DNA from: JANYHF01 sp031367715 | GTDB lineage: Bacteria > Pseudomonadota > Alphaproteobacteria > Rhizobiales > Hyphomicrobiaceae | Length of the DNA: 64,000 bases | Assembly (NCBI GenBank): GCA_031367715.1 | Contig: JANLQJ010000077.1 | Span: 1 to 64,000, forward strand | Direction: 5' to 3' | In this document: positions 33,645-41,880 of the stretch, one piece after another | Position numbering within the stretch: position 1 is the first letter of the stretch | How the letters are laid out: the number at the start of each line of letters is the position of its first letter | Translations under genes and position numbers: made by a program | Notes under the pieces: generated by a model | Told to the model about the DNA's origin: nothing | Database searches by the model: none | What the model saw: the letters and a program-made list of their open reading frames with translations, nothing else

Positions 33645-34229
33645 TCACGACGCCGGACGGACCCCATCAACCTCAATCGTCAGCTCGGCCTCGGGGCCGA
33701 AGCCATACTCGCCGAACTTCTTCATGCCGAAGTCGGTCGGCTTGATGGCGCCTTTGGCCGAGAAGCCGGCCTGCAGGGTCTTGGCGTCCCAGGGCTGCGG
33801 AGCCTCGGGAACGAAGGTGACGTCGAGCGTCACGGGCTTGGTGACGCCGAGCAGGGTGAAGTCACCCGTGACCTTGGCGGTCGCTTCGCCGGACTTTTCA
33901 ACTTTGGTGCTGACGAACGTCATCTTGGGAAACTCGGCGACGTTGAAGAAGTCCGGGCTGGACAAGTCCTTGTCGCGTTGGCCAAAGCCGGTGTGCAGGC
34001 TGGCGGTATCGATCTCGATTTTGACTGAACTCTTGGAGGGGTCGGTCTTGTCGAGCACGATCTCGCCGGTGATCTTTTCGAAATTGCCCATTTCATGGCC
34101 GCCAGGGTGATGCGCAACCCGGTAGGTCGCCCAGACGTGGGTCGGATCGAGGGTGTACTTGTCGGCGGCCAGCGCCGGAGATGCAATCAGGACGCCGGCG
34201 GCGAGTGCGAGCAACGAACGCGTCATCAT
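33645..34229 (-). CDS. yceI: YceI-family periplasmic lipid-binding protein
   Basis: The 194-residue protein begins with a signal peptide MMTRSLLALAAGVLIASPALA. The YceI beta-barrel pattern follows: DKYTLDPTHVWATYRVAHHPGG, then KVTGDFTLLGVTKPVTLDVTF and a late FGMKKFGEYGFGPEAELTIEVDG. YceI proteins bind isoprenoid-type lipids in a lipocalin-like fold. The start is ATG 34229 or the adjacent ATG 34226; a GGGAG lies about 11 bases upstream. It is on the opposite strand to the operon around it. Confidence 0.93.
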   Translation of the reverse strand: MMTRSLLALAAGVLIASPALAADKYTLDPTHVWATYRVAHHPGGHEMGNFEKITGEIVLDKTDPSKSSVKIEIDTASLHTGFGQRDKDLSSPDFFNVAEFPKMTFVSTKVEKSGEATAKVTGDFTLLGVTKPVTLDVTFVPEAPQPWDAKTLQAGFSAKGAIKPTDFGMKKFGEYGFGPEAELTIEVDGVRPAS

Positions 34230-34279
34230 GGTCAAGATACTCCCTTTTTCTTCACATTGGACATCACATCCCGCCGCCG

Positions 34280-35176
34280 TCAGGCGAAGGGACTTGTGCC
34301 GGTGAGAACGGCAATCAAGCTCGCGGTAATCGCCGGGATGGCGATGATCGCCCCGGCGAGAATGGGTCTGAGAAATTTGGCGCCGGGCAGTAGGGCGGCG
34401 ATCCGTGATCGGAGCAAAACCGCCAGTAGTGGGCCAGTTGAGAGTACGATCAGTGCCAGTAGACTGGGCGAGGGTCCGAGCAAGGCGGTCAATACGACCA
34501 CGCACAGCAGCGCATTGCCCACGGCTTGAATGGCTCCGGGCGGCAGCAACGCCAAACCTTGGCCGCGCACCAAGAGCGCCATATAGCTGACCGCCAGCGC
34601 TCCGCCGAGCATCGCGGACAGCGCGCCGAGGATCTGCCCCATGCCGAGAAACAGGCCGCTGGCTGCAACAATGCTGCCGGCGATCGCCGTCGTGAGAAGA
34701 ATGCCGGGAGCCAGAAACGGCTGTTCGGACTGCGATTCGTCACTATCAGCGTTGTCGCTTGACAGCCAGCCGACAATGCCCGCAGCCAGCAGCACGGCCA
34801 GCAAAGCGGCCAGAACAACAATGCCAGTGTTGCCGGAATTCGTGATCTTCGACCAGCCGAGCCAAACCACCGCAACGGCGGCCAGAACGGCACTCGCCAG
34901 CGCAGCCCTGTTGCGCGCTCCCGGCATAAGCGACGATGCAATCCCGGCCAGCGCGCCAAAGCCAATCAGGTAGCCCAGCTTCTGCTTGGCGGCGATCGGC
35001 GGCAACGGCGGCACGCCTTCGAGCAGCCAATAGACGAACAGGACGCCCGCGCCCCATGCCAGCACCACGACCAGCCGGTTTGATCCGCTCGCCCAGGCCA
35101 GGATGCCCAAGATCAATCCCGCCAGAAGTGGCGGCAGAACGGTCAGCACGACAGGATTGGCTAAGAGTGCCGGCAT
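34280..35176 (-). CDS. Multi-spanning membrane protein of unknown function
   Basis: The 298-residue protein from ATG 35176 (MPALLANPVV) is almost entirely hydrophobic, with about nine or ten predicted helices. The only polar break is an acidic loop near the middle (DNADSDESQSEQ). I do not recognise the family. The Gly/Ala/Leu-rich helices and lack of charged substrate-site residues give no substrate clue. It lies upstream of and parallel to the YceI gene on the reverse strand, with 50 bp between them, so the two are probably cotranscribed. Together they separate rbfA from truB. Confidence 0.75.
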   Translation of the reverse strand: MPALLANPVVLTVLPPLLAGLILGILAWASGSNRLVVVLAWGAGVLFVYWLLEGVPPLPPIAAKQKLGYLIGFGALAGIASSLMPGARNRAALASAVLAAVAVVWLGWSKITNSGNTGIVVLAALLAVLLAAGIVGWLSSDNADSDESQSEQPFLAPGILLTTAIAGSIVAASGLFLGMGQILGALSAMLGGALAVSYMALLVRGQGLALLPPGAIQAVGNALLCVVVLTALLGPSPSLLALIVLSTGPLLAVLLRSRIAALLPGAKFLRPILAGAIIAIPAITASLIAVLTGTSPFA

Positions 35177-35416
35177 GGATGGATTGGTCCCGGATGCATT
35201 TGCGCTCGTCGGCCCATATCGTCGGATACCGCACAACACATGCATTTGCATCTAACAATTTCGTTATCGACACAGTGGTGCCTTGTGCTCCAGCAAAGCA
35301 ATCCGGCCAAAGGTCTGGTTCGGGCTTGCGCTGGAGTTAAGGTTAGGGCATGGCATTTGTCTGACTGCGGAGTCGCCCGAACATGGCGTCCCGCCGAGCC
35401 CCCCGAGACCCCACTT

Positions 35417-36343
35417 ATGCGCAAACCCAAGGGCCTGCCGACGCACGGCTGGCTCATCCTCGACAAGCCGCAAGGGCTAACCTCGACTGACGCCGTCAAT
35501 CGCGTGAAGCGGCTGTTTGAGGCCCAGAAGGCCGGTCACGCCGGCTCGCTCGATCCGTTGGCGACTGGCCTTCTGCCAATCGCGCTCGGCGAGGCGACCA
35601 AGACCGTTCCGTATGTCGTCGATGGCGAAAAAAGCTACCGGTTTTCAGTTACTTGGGGCGCCGAGACTGATACCGATGACAGCGAAGGCAAAGTTGTAAA
35701 GACCTCCGAAGCGCGCCCGGATCGGCATGACATCGAAGCGATCCTGTCCGAATTCACCGGCGAAATCCAGCAGATGCCACCGCAATATTCGGCCATCAAG
35801 GTGGCCGGTGAGCGCGCCTACGATCTTGCCCGCGACGGACAGGTTTTCGAGCTGGCGGCCCGTCCCGTCACCGTGCATGTGCTGCGGCTCACTGCGCACA
35901 CTGCGGACAACACCGTCACCATCTTCGAGTGCGACTGCGGCAAGGGTACTTATGTGCGCTCGCTGGCCCGCGACATCGGACGGCGCCTGGGTTGCCTTGG
36001 CCATGTGACCGTGTTGCGGCGAACCCGCGTAGGTCCATTCACGGAATCTGCCGCGATTTCACTGGATAAGCTCAGCGAAACTGCTAATAGTGCGGCCGGT
36101 CGCGAAGGCCTCATGAATTTTTTGAGGCCGGTTGAGACGGCGCTGGACGACATCCCGGCACTGTCTGTGACGTCTGCTGATGCAGCGCGGCTGAACCGGG
36201 GCCAAGCCGTCCTTATTCGAGGGGCCGGCGCCCCGATCCTGACAGGGCCCGCTTACGCGCTTTGCCGGGGCATGCTCGTGGCGGTCGGAGAAATCCGGCA
36301 GGGCGAGCTGCATCCGATGCGCGTATTCAACCTCGCAAGTTGA
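35417..36343 (+). CDS. truB: tRNA pseudouridine(55) synthase TruB
   Basis: TruB makes pseudouridine 55 in the T loop of tRNAs. The 308-residue protein has motif I HGWLILDKPQGLTSTDAV, the catalytic motif GHAGSLDPLATGLLP with Asp46, the KxY motif in QYSAIKVAGERAYDLAR and CGKGTYVRSLARDIG. The ATG at 35417 begins the conserved sequence; an open extension upstream to 35240 is unlike the family. Confidence 0.96.
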   Translation: MRKPKGLPTHGWLILDKPQGLTSTDAVNRVKRLFEAQKAGHAGSLDPLATGLLPIALGEATKTVPYVVDGEKSYRFSVTWGAETDTDDSEGKVVKTSEARPDRHDIEAILSEFTGEIQQMPPQYSAIKVAGERAYDLARDGQVFELAARPVTVHVLRLTAHTADNTVTIFECDCGKGTYVRSLARDIGRRLGCLGHVTVLRRTRVGPFTESAAISLDKLSETANSAAGREGLMNFLRPVETALDDIPALSVTSADAARLNRGQAVLIRGAGAPILTGPAYALCRGMLVAVGEIRQGELHPMRVFNLAS

Positions 36344-36405
36344 TCCCTGACTGATCCACCCGGGCCCGCGGATCGTCATTCATCCGATGTCGCTAAGGAG
36401 CCTGC

Positions 36406-36675
36406 ATGTCGATTGCCGCCGAAGCCAAAGTTGCCCTCGTCAAGGAATACGCCACCAAGGACGGCGACACCGGTTCGCCGGAAGTCCAGGTGGCCATTCT
36501 CACCACCCGCATCACCAACCTTACAGACCACTTCAAGGCGCATGTGAAGGACAACCACTCACGCCGCGGCCTCTTGAAGATGGTGAGCCAGCGCCGCCGT
36601 CTGCTCGACTATCTGAAGTCGAAGGACGTCAAGCGCTATCAGACGCTCATCGAGCGCCTCGGCATCCGGCGCTAG
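36406..36675 (+). CDS. rpsO: 30S ribosomal protein S15
   Basis: The 89-residue protein is S15, a primary 16S rRNA-binding protein. It has the conserved segments TGSPEVQVAILTTRITNLTDHF, HSRRGLLKMVSQRRRLLDYL and a C-terminal RYQTLIERLGIRR. An AAGGAG lies upstream of the ATG. It precedes pnp, as in most Proteobacteria, with a hairpin and a REP pair between them. Confidence 0.98.
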   Translation: MSIAAEAKVALVKEYATKDGDTGSPEVQVAILTTRITNLTDHFKAHVKDNHSRRGLLKMVSQRRRLLDYLKSKDVKRYQTLIERLGIRR

Positions 36676-36701
36676 TACGGCCGTTGCCCCAGAACATTCA
36701 G

Positions 36702-36752
36702 ACGCCGCGAGCGCCACTTGGACCGAACATGGTTTGAGTGGCTTGCGGCGTT
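36702..36752 (+). terminator. Hairpin downstream of rpsO
   Basis: The arm acgccgcgagcgccact (36702-36718) pairs with agtggcttgcggcgt (36737-36751) apart from a small bulge, and is followed by ttta. It could be a weak terminator, an mRNA-processing stem or a 3' stabiliser between rpsO and pnp. Confidence 0.55.
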
Positions 36753-36793
36753 TATCAGTCAATCCAACGTCACAACCGGATTGGCGACTCGAT

Positions 36794-36932
36794 CCCTTCT
36801 CCCATAGGGAGAAGGTGCCCGAAGGGCGGATGAGGGGTACAGGCGCCAGTGCTTGGCGCACGTACGTGCTTCATCGCGGCCCCGGTACCCCTCATTCGGC
36901 GCTGCGCGCCACCTTCTCCCTATGGGAGAAGG
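36794..36932. repeat. REP-type pair (CCTTCTCCC family), locus 1
   Basis: The left element contains the hairpin ccttctccc/gggagaagg followed by gcccgaagggcggatgagg. The right element is the inverted counterpart, ending ccttctccctatgggagaagg-like sequence with the bases running from about 36885. The pair lies between rpsO and pnp. The same family recurs downstream of pnp. Confidence 0.85.
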
Positions 36933-37038
36933 AAAAAAGCGCTCACCGATGGATGGGGCTTTTGAGCGGCCCGCGCCGCAAGAGGAGCCTGCCATGGGGG
37001 CAGTCTCCTGACCCGAACGAAGAGAATAGGACACGACC

Positions 37039-39234
37039 ATGTTCAACGTACACAAGGTTGAGATCGACTGGGCCGGCCGCAAGCTGACGCTCGAAACCGG
37101 GCGCATGGCCCGCCAAGCCGACGGCGCGGTTCTCGCGCGCTACGGCGACACGACAGTGCTGGCGACGGCAGTTGCCGCACGCGCGCCCAAGCCCGGGATC
37201 GATTTTTTCCCGCTGACCTGCAACTACCAGGAAAAGACCTACGCTGCCGGAAAAATCCCTGGCGGCTATTTCAAGCGCGAAGGCCGCCCGACCGAGAAGG
37301 AGACGCTGGTCTCGCGCCTGATCGACCGCCCGATCCGCCCGCTGTTCGCCCCCGGCTTCAAGAACGAGACGCAGGTCGTGTGCACCGTGCTCTCGCATGA
37401 CCTCGAGAACGATCCCGACATCGTTGCCCTGGTCGCAGCTTCCGCAGCGCTGACCCTTTCGGGCATCCCCTTCATGGGCCCGATCGGCGCCGCTCGCGTC
37501 GGCTTCCTCGACGGCAAGTGCGTGCTGAATCCGCTGGTCGACGAGATGAAGACATCGAGCCTCGATCTGGTCGTTGCCGGTACCCACGATGCCGTGCTGA
37601 TGGTCGAATCCGAGGCCAAGGAATTATCCGAGCAGCAGATGCTCGAAGCCGTAATGGTTGGCCATCGCGGCTTCCAGGTCGTGATCAACGCCATTATCAA
37701 GTTGGCGGAACTCGCCGCCAAGGACGCCTGGGAAGTCAAGCTCCCTGACGCCGCCAAGTACAAGGCCAAGGTCGAGGCGCTCTGCCGGTCGGATCTGGAA
37801 GCCGCCTTCTCCACCACCGATAAGTCGTTACGCGTCGCCAAGATCAACGCCGCCAAGGACAAGCTGAAGTCCCTCGTGCCAGCTGATGACAACGGCACCG
37901 AGAAAGTCCTGATCAGCGATACCTTCAAAGATGTCGAAAAGGACATCGTTCGCGGCAGCATCCTGCGGACTGGCCGCCGCATCGACGGCCGCGACGTCAA
38001 GACGGTGCGCCCGATCGTGTCCGAAGTCGGAATACTGCCGCGCACGCACGGCTCGGCCCTATTCACGCGCGGCGAGACCCAGGCGCTGGTCGTCACCACG
38101 CTCGGCACCGGCGAGGACGAGCAGTACATCGACAGCCTGGAAGGCACTTACAAAGAGACCTTCCTGCTGCACTACAACTTCCCTCCCTTCTCGGTTGGCG
38201 AAGTCGGCCGCATGGGCTCGCCTGGCCGCCGCGAAATCGGCCATGGCAAACTGGCCTGGCGCGCCGTGCATCCGATGTTGCCCGAAACGGCAGACTTCCC
38301 CTACACCATCCGCGTCGTGTCCGAAATCACCGAAAGCAACGGCTCGTCGTCGATGGCGACGGTCTGCGGCACCTCGCTGGCCATGATGGACGCCGGCGTG
38401 CCGCTCAAGCGGCCGGTTGCCGGCATCGCCATGGGCCTGATCAAGGAGCCCACCGGCTTTGCAGTGTTGTCGGATATTCTCGGTGACGAGGATCATCTCG
38501 GCGACATGGACTTCAAGGTGGCCGGCACGTCCGAAGGCGTCACCGCGCTGCAGATGGACATCAAGATCACCGGCATCACCGAAGAGATCATGCGCGTGGC
38601 CCTGGGCCAGGCCCAGGTGGGCCGCCTACATATCCTCGGTGAGATGAGCAAGGCGCTGACCGGTGCCCGTCAGGAACTGGGCGAGTATGCCCCGCGTATC
38701 GAAATCATCAAGATCCCGGTCGATAAGATCCGTGAAGTGATTGGCTCGGGCGGTTCGGTGATCCGCGCGCTGGTGGAAGAGACCGGCGCCAAGATCGACA
38801 TCGAGGACGACGGCACCGTCAAGGTCGCCGCCGCCCGCCATCAGTCGATCGAGATGGCCATTGCCCGCATCAAGGGCATCACGATGGAGCCGGAAGTCGG
38901 CACCATCTACAAGGGCAAGGTCGTGAAGGTGGTCGAGTTCGGCGCCTTCGTGAACTTCTTTGGCGCCAAGGACGGGTTGGTTCACATCAGCCAGCTGACG
39001 CGCGGCCGCCCGCAGACCGTGGACGAAGTGGTCAAGGAAGGCCAGGAGGTCTACGTCAAGCTGATGGGCTTCGATGATCGCGGCAAGGTGCGGCTGTCGA
39101 TGCGCGTGGTCGACCAGGCCACGGGCGCGCAGTTGGCCGAGGAGCCGGGTGATGCGGACGAAGGTCCGCGCTCGGGTGGCGGCGGCGGTCGTGGCCGCGA
39201 AGGCGGCGGTGGCGGACGTGGTCCGCGCCGGTAG
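37039..39234 (+). CDS. pnp: Polyribonucleotide nucleotidyltransferase (PNPase)
   Basis: PNPase is the 3'-5' phosphorolytic exoribonuclease of the degradosome. The 731-residue protein has two RNase PH domains (about 1-210 and 310-545), a KH domain with IREVIGSGGSVIRALVEETGA and an S1 domain with GKVVKVVEFGAFVNFFGAKDGLVHIS. The C-terminus is a Gly/Arg-rich tail (SGGGGGRGREGGGGGRGPRR). Active-site features include FPPFSVGEVGRMGSPGRREIGHG. Confidence 0.98.
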   Translation: MFNVHKVEIDWAGRKLTLETGRMARQADGAVLARYGDTTVLATAVAARAPKPGIDFFPLTCNYQEKTYAAGKIPGGYFKREGRPTEKETLVSRLIDRPIRPLFAPGFKNETQVVCTVLSHDLENDPDIVALVAASAALTLSGIPFMGPIGAARVGFLDGKCVLNPLVDEMKTSSLDLVVAGTHDAVLMVESEAKELSEQQMLEAVMVGHRGFQVVINAIIKLAELAAKDAWEVKLPDAAKYKAKVEALCRSDLEAAFSTTDKSLRVAKINAAKDKLKSLVPADDNGTEKVLISDTFKDVEKDIVRGSILRTGRRIDGRDVKTVRPIVSEVGILPRTHGSALFTRGETQALVVTTLGTGEDEQYIDSLEGTYKETFLLHYNFPPFSVGEVGRMGSPGRREIGHGKLAWRAVHPMLPETADFPYTIRVVSEITESNGSSSMATVCGTSLAMMDAGVPLKRPVAGIAMGLIKEPTGFAVLSDILGDEDHLGDMDFKVAGTSEGVTALQMDIKITGITEEIMRVALGQAQVGRLHILGEMSKALTGARQELGEYAPRIEIIKIPVDKIREVIGSGGSVIRALVEETGAKIDIEDDGTVKVAAARHQSIEMAIARIKGITMEPEVGTIYKGKVVKVVEFGAFVNFFGAKDGLVHISQLTRGRPQTVDEVVKEGQEVYVKLMGFDDRGKVRLSMRVVDQATGAQLAEEPGDADEGPRSGGGGGRGREGGGGGRGPRR

Positions 39235-39267
39235 CGCGGGCCGACGAACACAACAGAATGATTGACG

Positions 39268-39293
39268 TGGCCGCCAAGTGCGGCCATTTTTTT
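39268..39293 (+). terminator. Rho-independent terminator of pnp
   Basis: A perfect 7-bp stem tggccgc/gcggcca with a 5-base loop caagt is followed by seven T residues (39287-39293). It lies 34 bp after the pnp stop. Confidence 0.9.
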
Positions 39294-39317
39294 GCGTGAT
39301 CGGGTGGCGGCCCACTT

Positions 39318-39479
39318 CCTTCTCCCACAGGGAGAAGGTGTCCGAAGGGCGGATGAGGGGTACAGGGGCCGCGTTGTGGCGCGTACGGTGCGTTACCCTC
39401 CGGCGACGGCGCCCCTCATCCGGCCCCCATTTGCTTTGCGCTCCGCGCGGAGGGCCACCTTCTCCCCATGGGAGAAGGG
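39318..39479. repeat. REP-type pair (CCTTCTCCC family), locus 2
   Basis: The left element (39318-39363) has ccttctccc/gggagaagg followed by tgtccgaagggcggatgagg. The right inverted element (39411-39479) ends in a ccttctcccc/gggagaagg hairpin. The arrangement is the same as at locus 1, with a different middle. It sits between pnp and the DUF4432 gene and occupies most of that 296-bp gap. Confidence 0.85.
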
Positions 39480-39530
39480 ATGGAGCCGAGGCCACCGTAT
39501 CTTTGGATAGAACAAGGAGGCGTCGTCATC

Positions 39531-40706
39531 ATGGTCGAACTCTACAACCGCCCCCACACCCGCCGCGACATCGCTGCCCATGCGGGCATGCTCTCGCAAT
39601 TCGCCGGCGTGCGCCTCATGACGCTCGCCGACGGCCTGGAAAACGGCATCCGTATGCTGGAGTTCCGTACCGGGACTGGGTTCCGCTTCACGGTGCTGAT
39701 CGACCGCGCCATGGACGTCGGCGATTGCGAGCATCGCGGCATGGCCATCGGCTGGCACTCCCCCGCCGGCTTCCGCTCGCCCGGCATCAGCAATATCGAC
39801 GCCGAGAACGGGCTCGGTTGGCTGCGCTCATTCTCAGGCTTGCTCGCCACCTGCGGGCTCGATCATGCGCTCGGCCCCGTTGAGGAAAGCGCCGAACATT
39901 TCAACTATCCCTTCCGCAAAACCGTGCCCCAACCCATCCACGGCCGCGTCGGCACGGTGCCTGCGCGCCTGACCGGTTATGGCGAGCGCTGGGAGGGCGA
40001 CGACTGTGTGCTGTGGTGCGAGGGCGTGGCCATACAGGCGACCGTGTTCGGCGAGAACCTGCATCTGATCCGCCGCATCGAGGCCAAGGTCGGGGATAGC
40101 GCCTTCACGATCCATGACCGCGTGGTCAATCACGGCTTCTACCGTACCCCGCATATGCTGCTCTATCACTTCAACGTCGGCTATCCAGTGTTGGCGGAAG
40201 GATCGCGCTATCTCGCGCCCATCGGCGATGTGCTGTGGGCGGGACATCATGCCGACTATCGCAAACAAGGGATCGGATACCGGACTCAGCAGGGGCCGCA
40301 GCATCCCTTCCGCGAGCAGGTGTGGGAGCACGATATGGTGGCCGGTACGGACGGCGTTGTCCCGGTGGCGCTGGTCAATGACGCGCTCGGCATCGGCGTC
40401 ATGCTGGAGAGCCGCAAGGCCGAGATGCCCTGCTATCTGCAATGGCAGAACCTGCAGGCAGGCCTATACACGATGGGTCTCGAACCCTCGACGCACCACG
40501 TCTACGGCAAGACTTTCGCCAACGAGCGCGGCGAAATGATCTGGCTGGAGCACGCCGAGGCGCGCGAGTATCACACGCGGTTCTCGGCGCTGGACGGGGC
40601 AGGCGAGATTGCGGCGGCAGAAAAGCGGATCGCGGCGATCCATGCACAGCCCGCCGATGAGTTTCCGGCACCAAGCGGCCGCTTTGCGGAACTTTGGAAG
40701 AGGTAG
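39531..40706 (+). CDS. DUF4432 aldose-1-epimerase-like protein
   Basis: The 391-residue protein has the pattern of the DUF4432 branch of the galactose-mutarotase fold. Its segments include a start MVELYNRPHTRRDIAAHAGM, the conserved RFTVLIDRAMDVGDCEHRG, and GLLATCGLDHALGP. A catalytic-type histidine lies in MLLYHFNVGYPVL, followed by EPSTHHVYG. Mutarotase-fold proteins act on the anomeric centre of sugars. The start at 39531 has an ideal AAGGAGG. It is followed by an aldolase-like and a PfkB kinase gene in the same direction, which suggests a sugar-catabolic unit. The substrate is unknown. Confidence 0.85.
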   Translation: MVELYNRPHTRRDIAAHAGMLSQFAGVRLMTLADGLENGIRMLEFRTGTGFRFTVLIDRAMDVGDCEHRGMAIGWHSPAGFRSPGISNIDAENGLGWLRSFSGLLATCGLDHALGPVEESAEHFNYPFRKTVPQPIHGRVGTVPARLTGYGERWEGDDCVLWCEGVAIQATVFGENLHLIRRIEAKVGDSAFTIHDRVVNHGFYRTPHMLLYHFNVGYPVLAEGSRYLAPIGDVLWAGHHADYRKQGIGYRTQQGPQHPFREQVWEHDMVAGTDGVVPVALVNDALGIGVMLESRKAEMPCYLQWQNLQAGLYTMGLEPSTHHVYGKTFANERGEMIWLEHAEAREYHTRFSALDGAGEIAAAEKRIAAIHAQPADEFPAPSGRFAELWKR

Positions 40707-40738
40707 CCGCGCACACCTGATTGGGACGACAGCTGATC

Positions 40739-40807
40739 AAGGGGCGACCCGTGGTCGCCCTCGGGTATCCGGGTGTGTTGTGAGAGGGCGACCACGGGTC
40801 GCCCCTA
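40739..40807. repeat. GTAGGGGCG-family repeat (GACCCGTGGTC core)
   Basis: The halves ggggcgacccgtggtcgccc (40741-40760) and gggcgaccacgggtcgcccc (about 40786-40805) are reverse complements. The left outer word is aagggg instead of gtagggg; the right ends in cctac. It lies between the DUF4432 and aldolase genes. Confidence 0.75.
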
Positions 40808-40901
40808 CCCATTGGCTCTGCACCCCGATCAAAGTACCCCTAGCCTCCACTACCCGCCCTCGGCTATCACCTTTTAACAATCCCCAACGAGAGCCGCCCA
40901 G

Positions 40902-41876
40902 ATGAAAACCCTCGACGCCAAACTCGCCAAGATCCGCGCCGGCACGTATACGCCAAAGGACTTCATCATCGCCGACGCCAAGGATGGCGATATGGGCGGC
41001 GGTTGCACGACGCCGGGACCGAGACGCGATGGCAAGGGCGAACAGTCGAAGGTCGACTATCTCGCCGCTATGACCGAGATGACCAAATCCGGGCTGGTCG
41101 ACATCATGCTGACGTCGCTTTCGTCGGCCGAAGTGTTGACCGAACAGAAGCTGTTCGAGGCCAGCAAGATCACGCTGGCGGTACGCCTGAACGATGGCAC
41201 CGATATCTGGGGCATGCGTGGGTCAACCTACAAGACGACACCGCAACTGCCGTACCGATCCGCCAACATCGCTTCCGCCGAAAGGGTCTCCGACCTCGGT
41301 CTCTACGCGGTGACGTTCTATAATGACGCCGCGCTCGACCGGGCGACACTGGAGGCCTACGCTGCATTCCGCGCCGAGCTGGTTAAGACCAAAGTTCGCC
41401 ACTTCCTGGAAGTGTTCAATCCGGCCATGGACATCGGGCTGAAGGGCGGCACATTGGCCGAATATTGCAACGATTGCGTCGTCAAGACCCTGGCCGGCGT
41501 GACCAAATCCGAGCAACCGCTGTTCCTGAAGCAGCAGTACAACGGCGCCAAGGCTGTCAGCGAGCTAGCGGCCTACGATCCGTCGCGCCTGATCGTCGGC
41601 ATTCTGGGCGGCGGGCGCGGCACCAATCGTGATACTTTCGAGCTGGCGGCGCAGGCCGAGAAGGCCGGCGCACGCGTCGCGCTGTTCGGGCGCAAGATCA
41701 ATTTCGCGGAATCACCGACCGATCTCGTCAAGCACATGCGGCTGGTGGTCGAGGGCGAGCTGAAGGGGGCCGAAGCGGTCAAATCCTATCACGACGTGCT
41801 GGCCAAGAAGTCAATCAAGCCGGACCGCGATCTGAAGTCCGATACTGAGATTACCGATCCTCTGCTCAAGGCCTGA
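40902..41876 (+). CDS. TIM-barrel aldolase-like protein
   Basis: The 324-residue protein looks like a class I aldolase barrel. Relevant segments are FIIADAKDGDMGGGCTTPG near the N-terminus, then LVDIMLTSLSSAEVL, KVRHFLEVFNPA, and a putative Schiff-base strand PLFLKQQYNGAKAVSELA. A GGGRGTN phosphate-binding-type loop near residue 235 and ARVALFGRKIN follow. I do not recognise a named enzyme; similarity to DeoC/LacD-type barrels is only by pattern. It is flanked by a mutarotase-like gene and a PfkB kinase (4-bp gap), so a sugar-phosphate cleavage role is plausible. Confidence 0.7.
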   Translation: MKTLDAKLAKIRAGTYTPKDFIIADAKDGDMGGGCTTPGPRRDGKGEQSKVDYLAAMTEMTKSGLVDIMLTSLSSAEVLTEQKLFEASKITLAVRLNDGTDIWGMRGSTYKTTPQLPYRSANIASAERVSDLGLYAVTFYNDAALDRATLEAYAAFRAELVKTKVRHFLEVFNPAMDIGLKGGTLAEYCNDCVVKTLAGVTKSEQPLFLKQQYNGAKAVSELAAYDPSRLIVGILGGGRGTNRDTFELAAQAEKAGARVALFGRKINFAESPTDLVKHMRLVVEGELKGAEAVKSYHDVLAKKSIKPDRDLKSDTEITDPLLKA

Positions 41877-41880
41877 CGTC

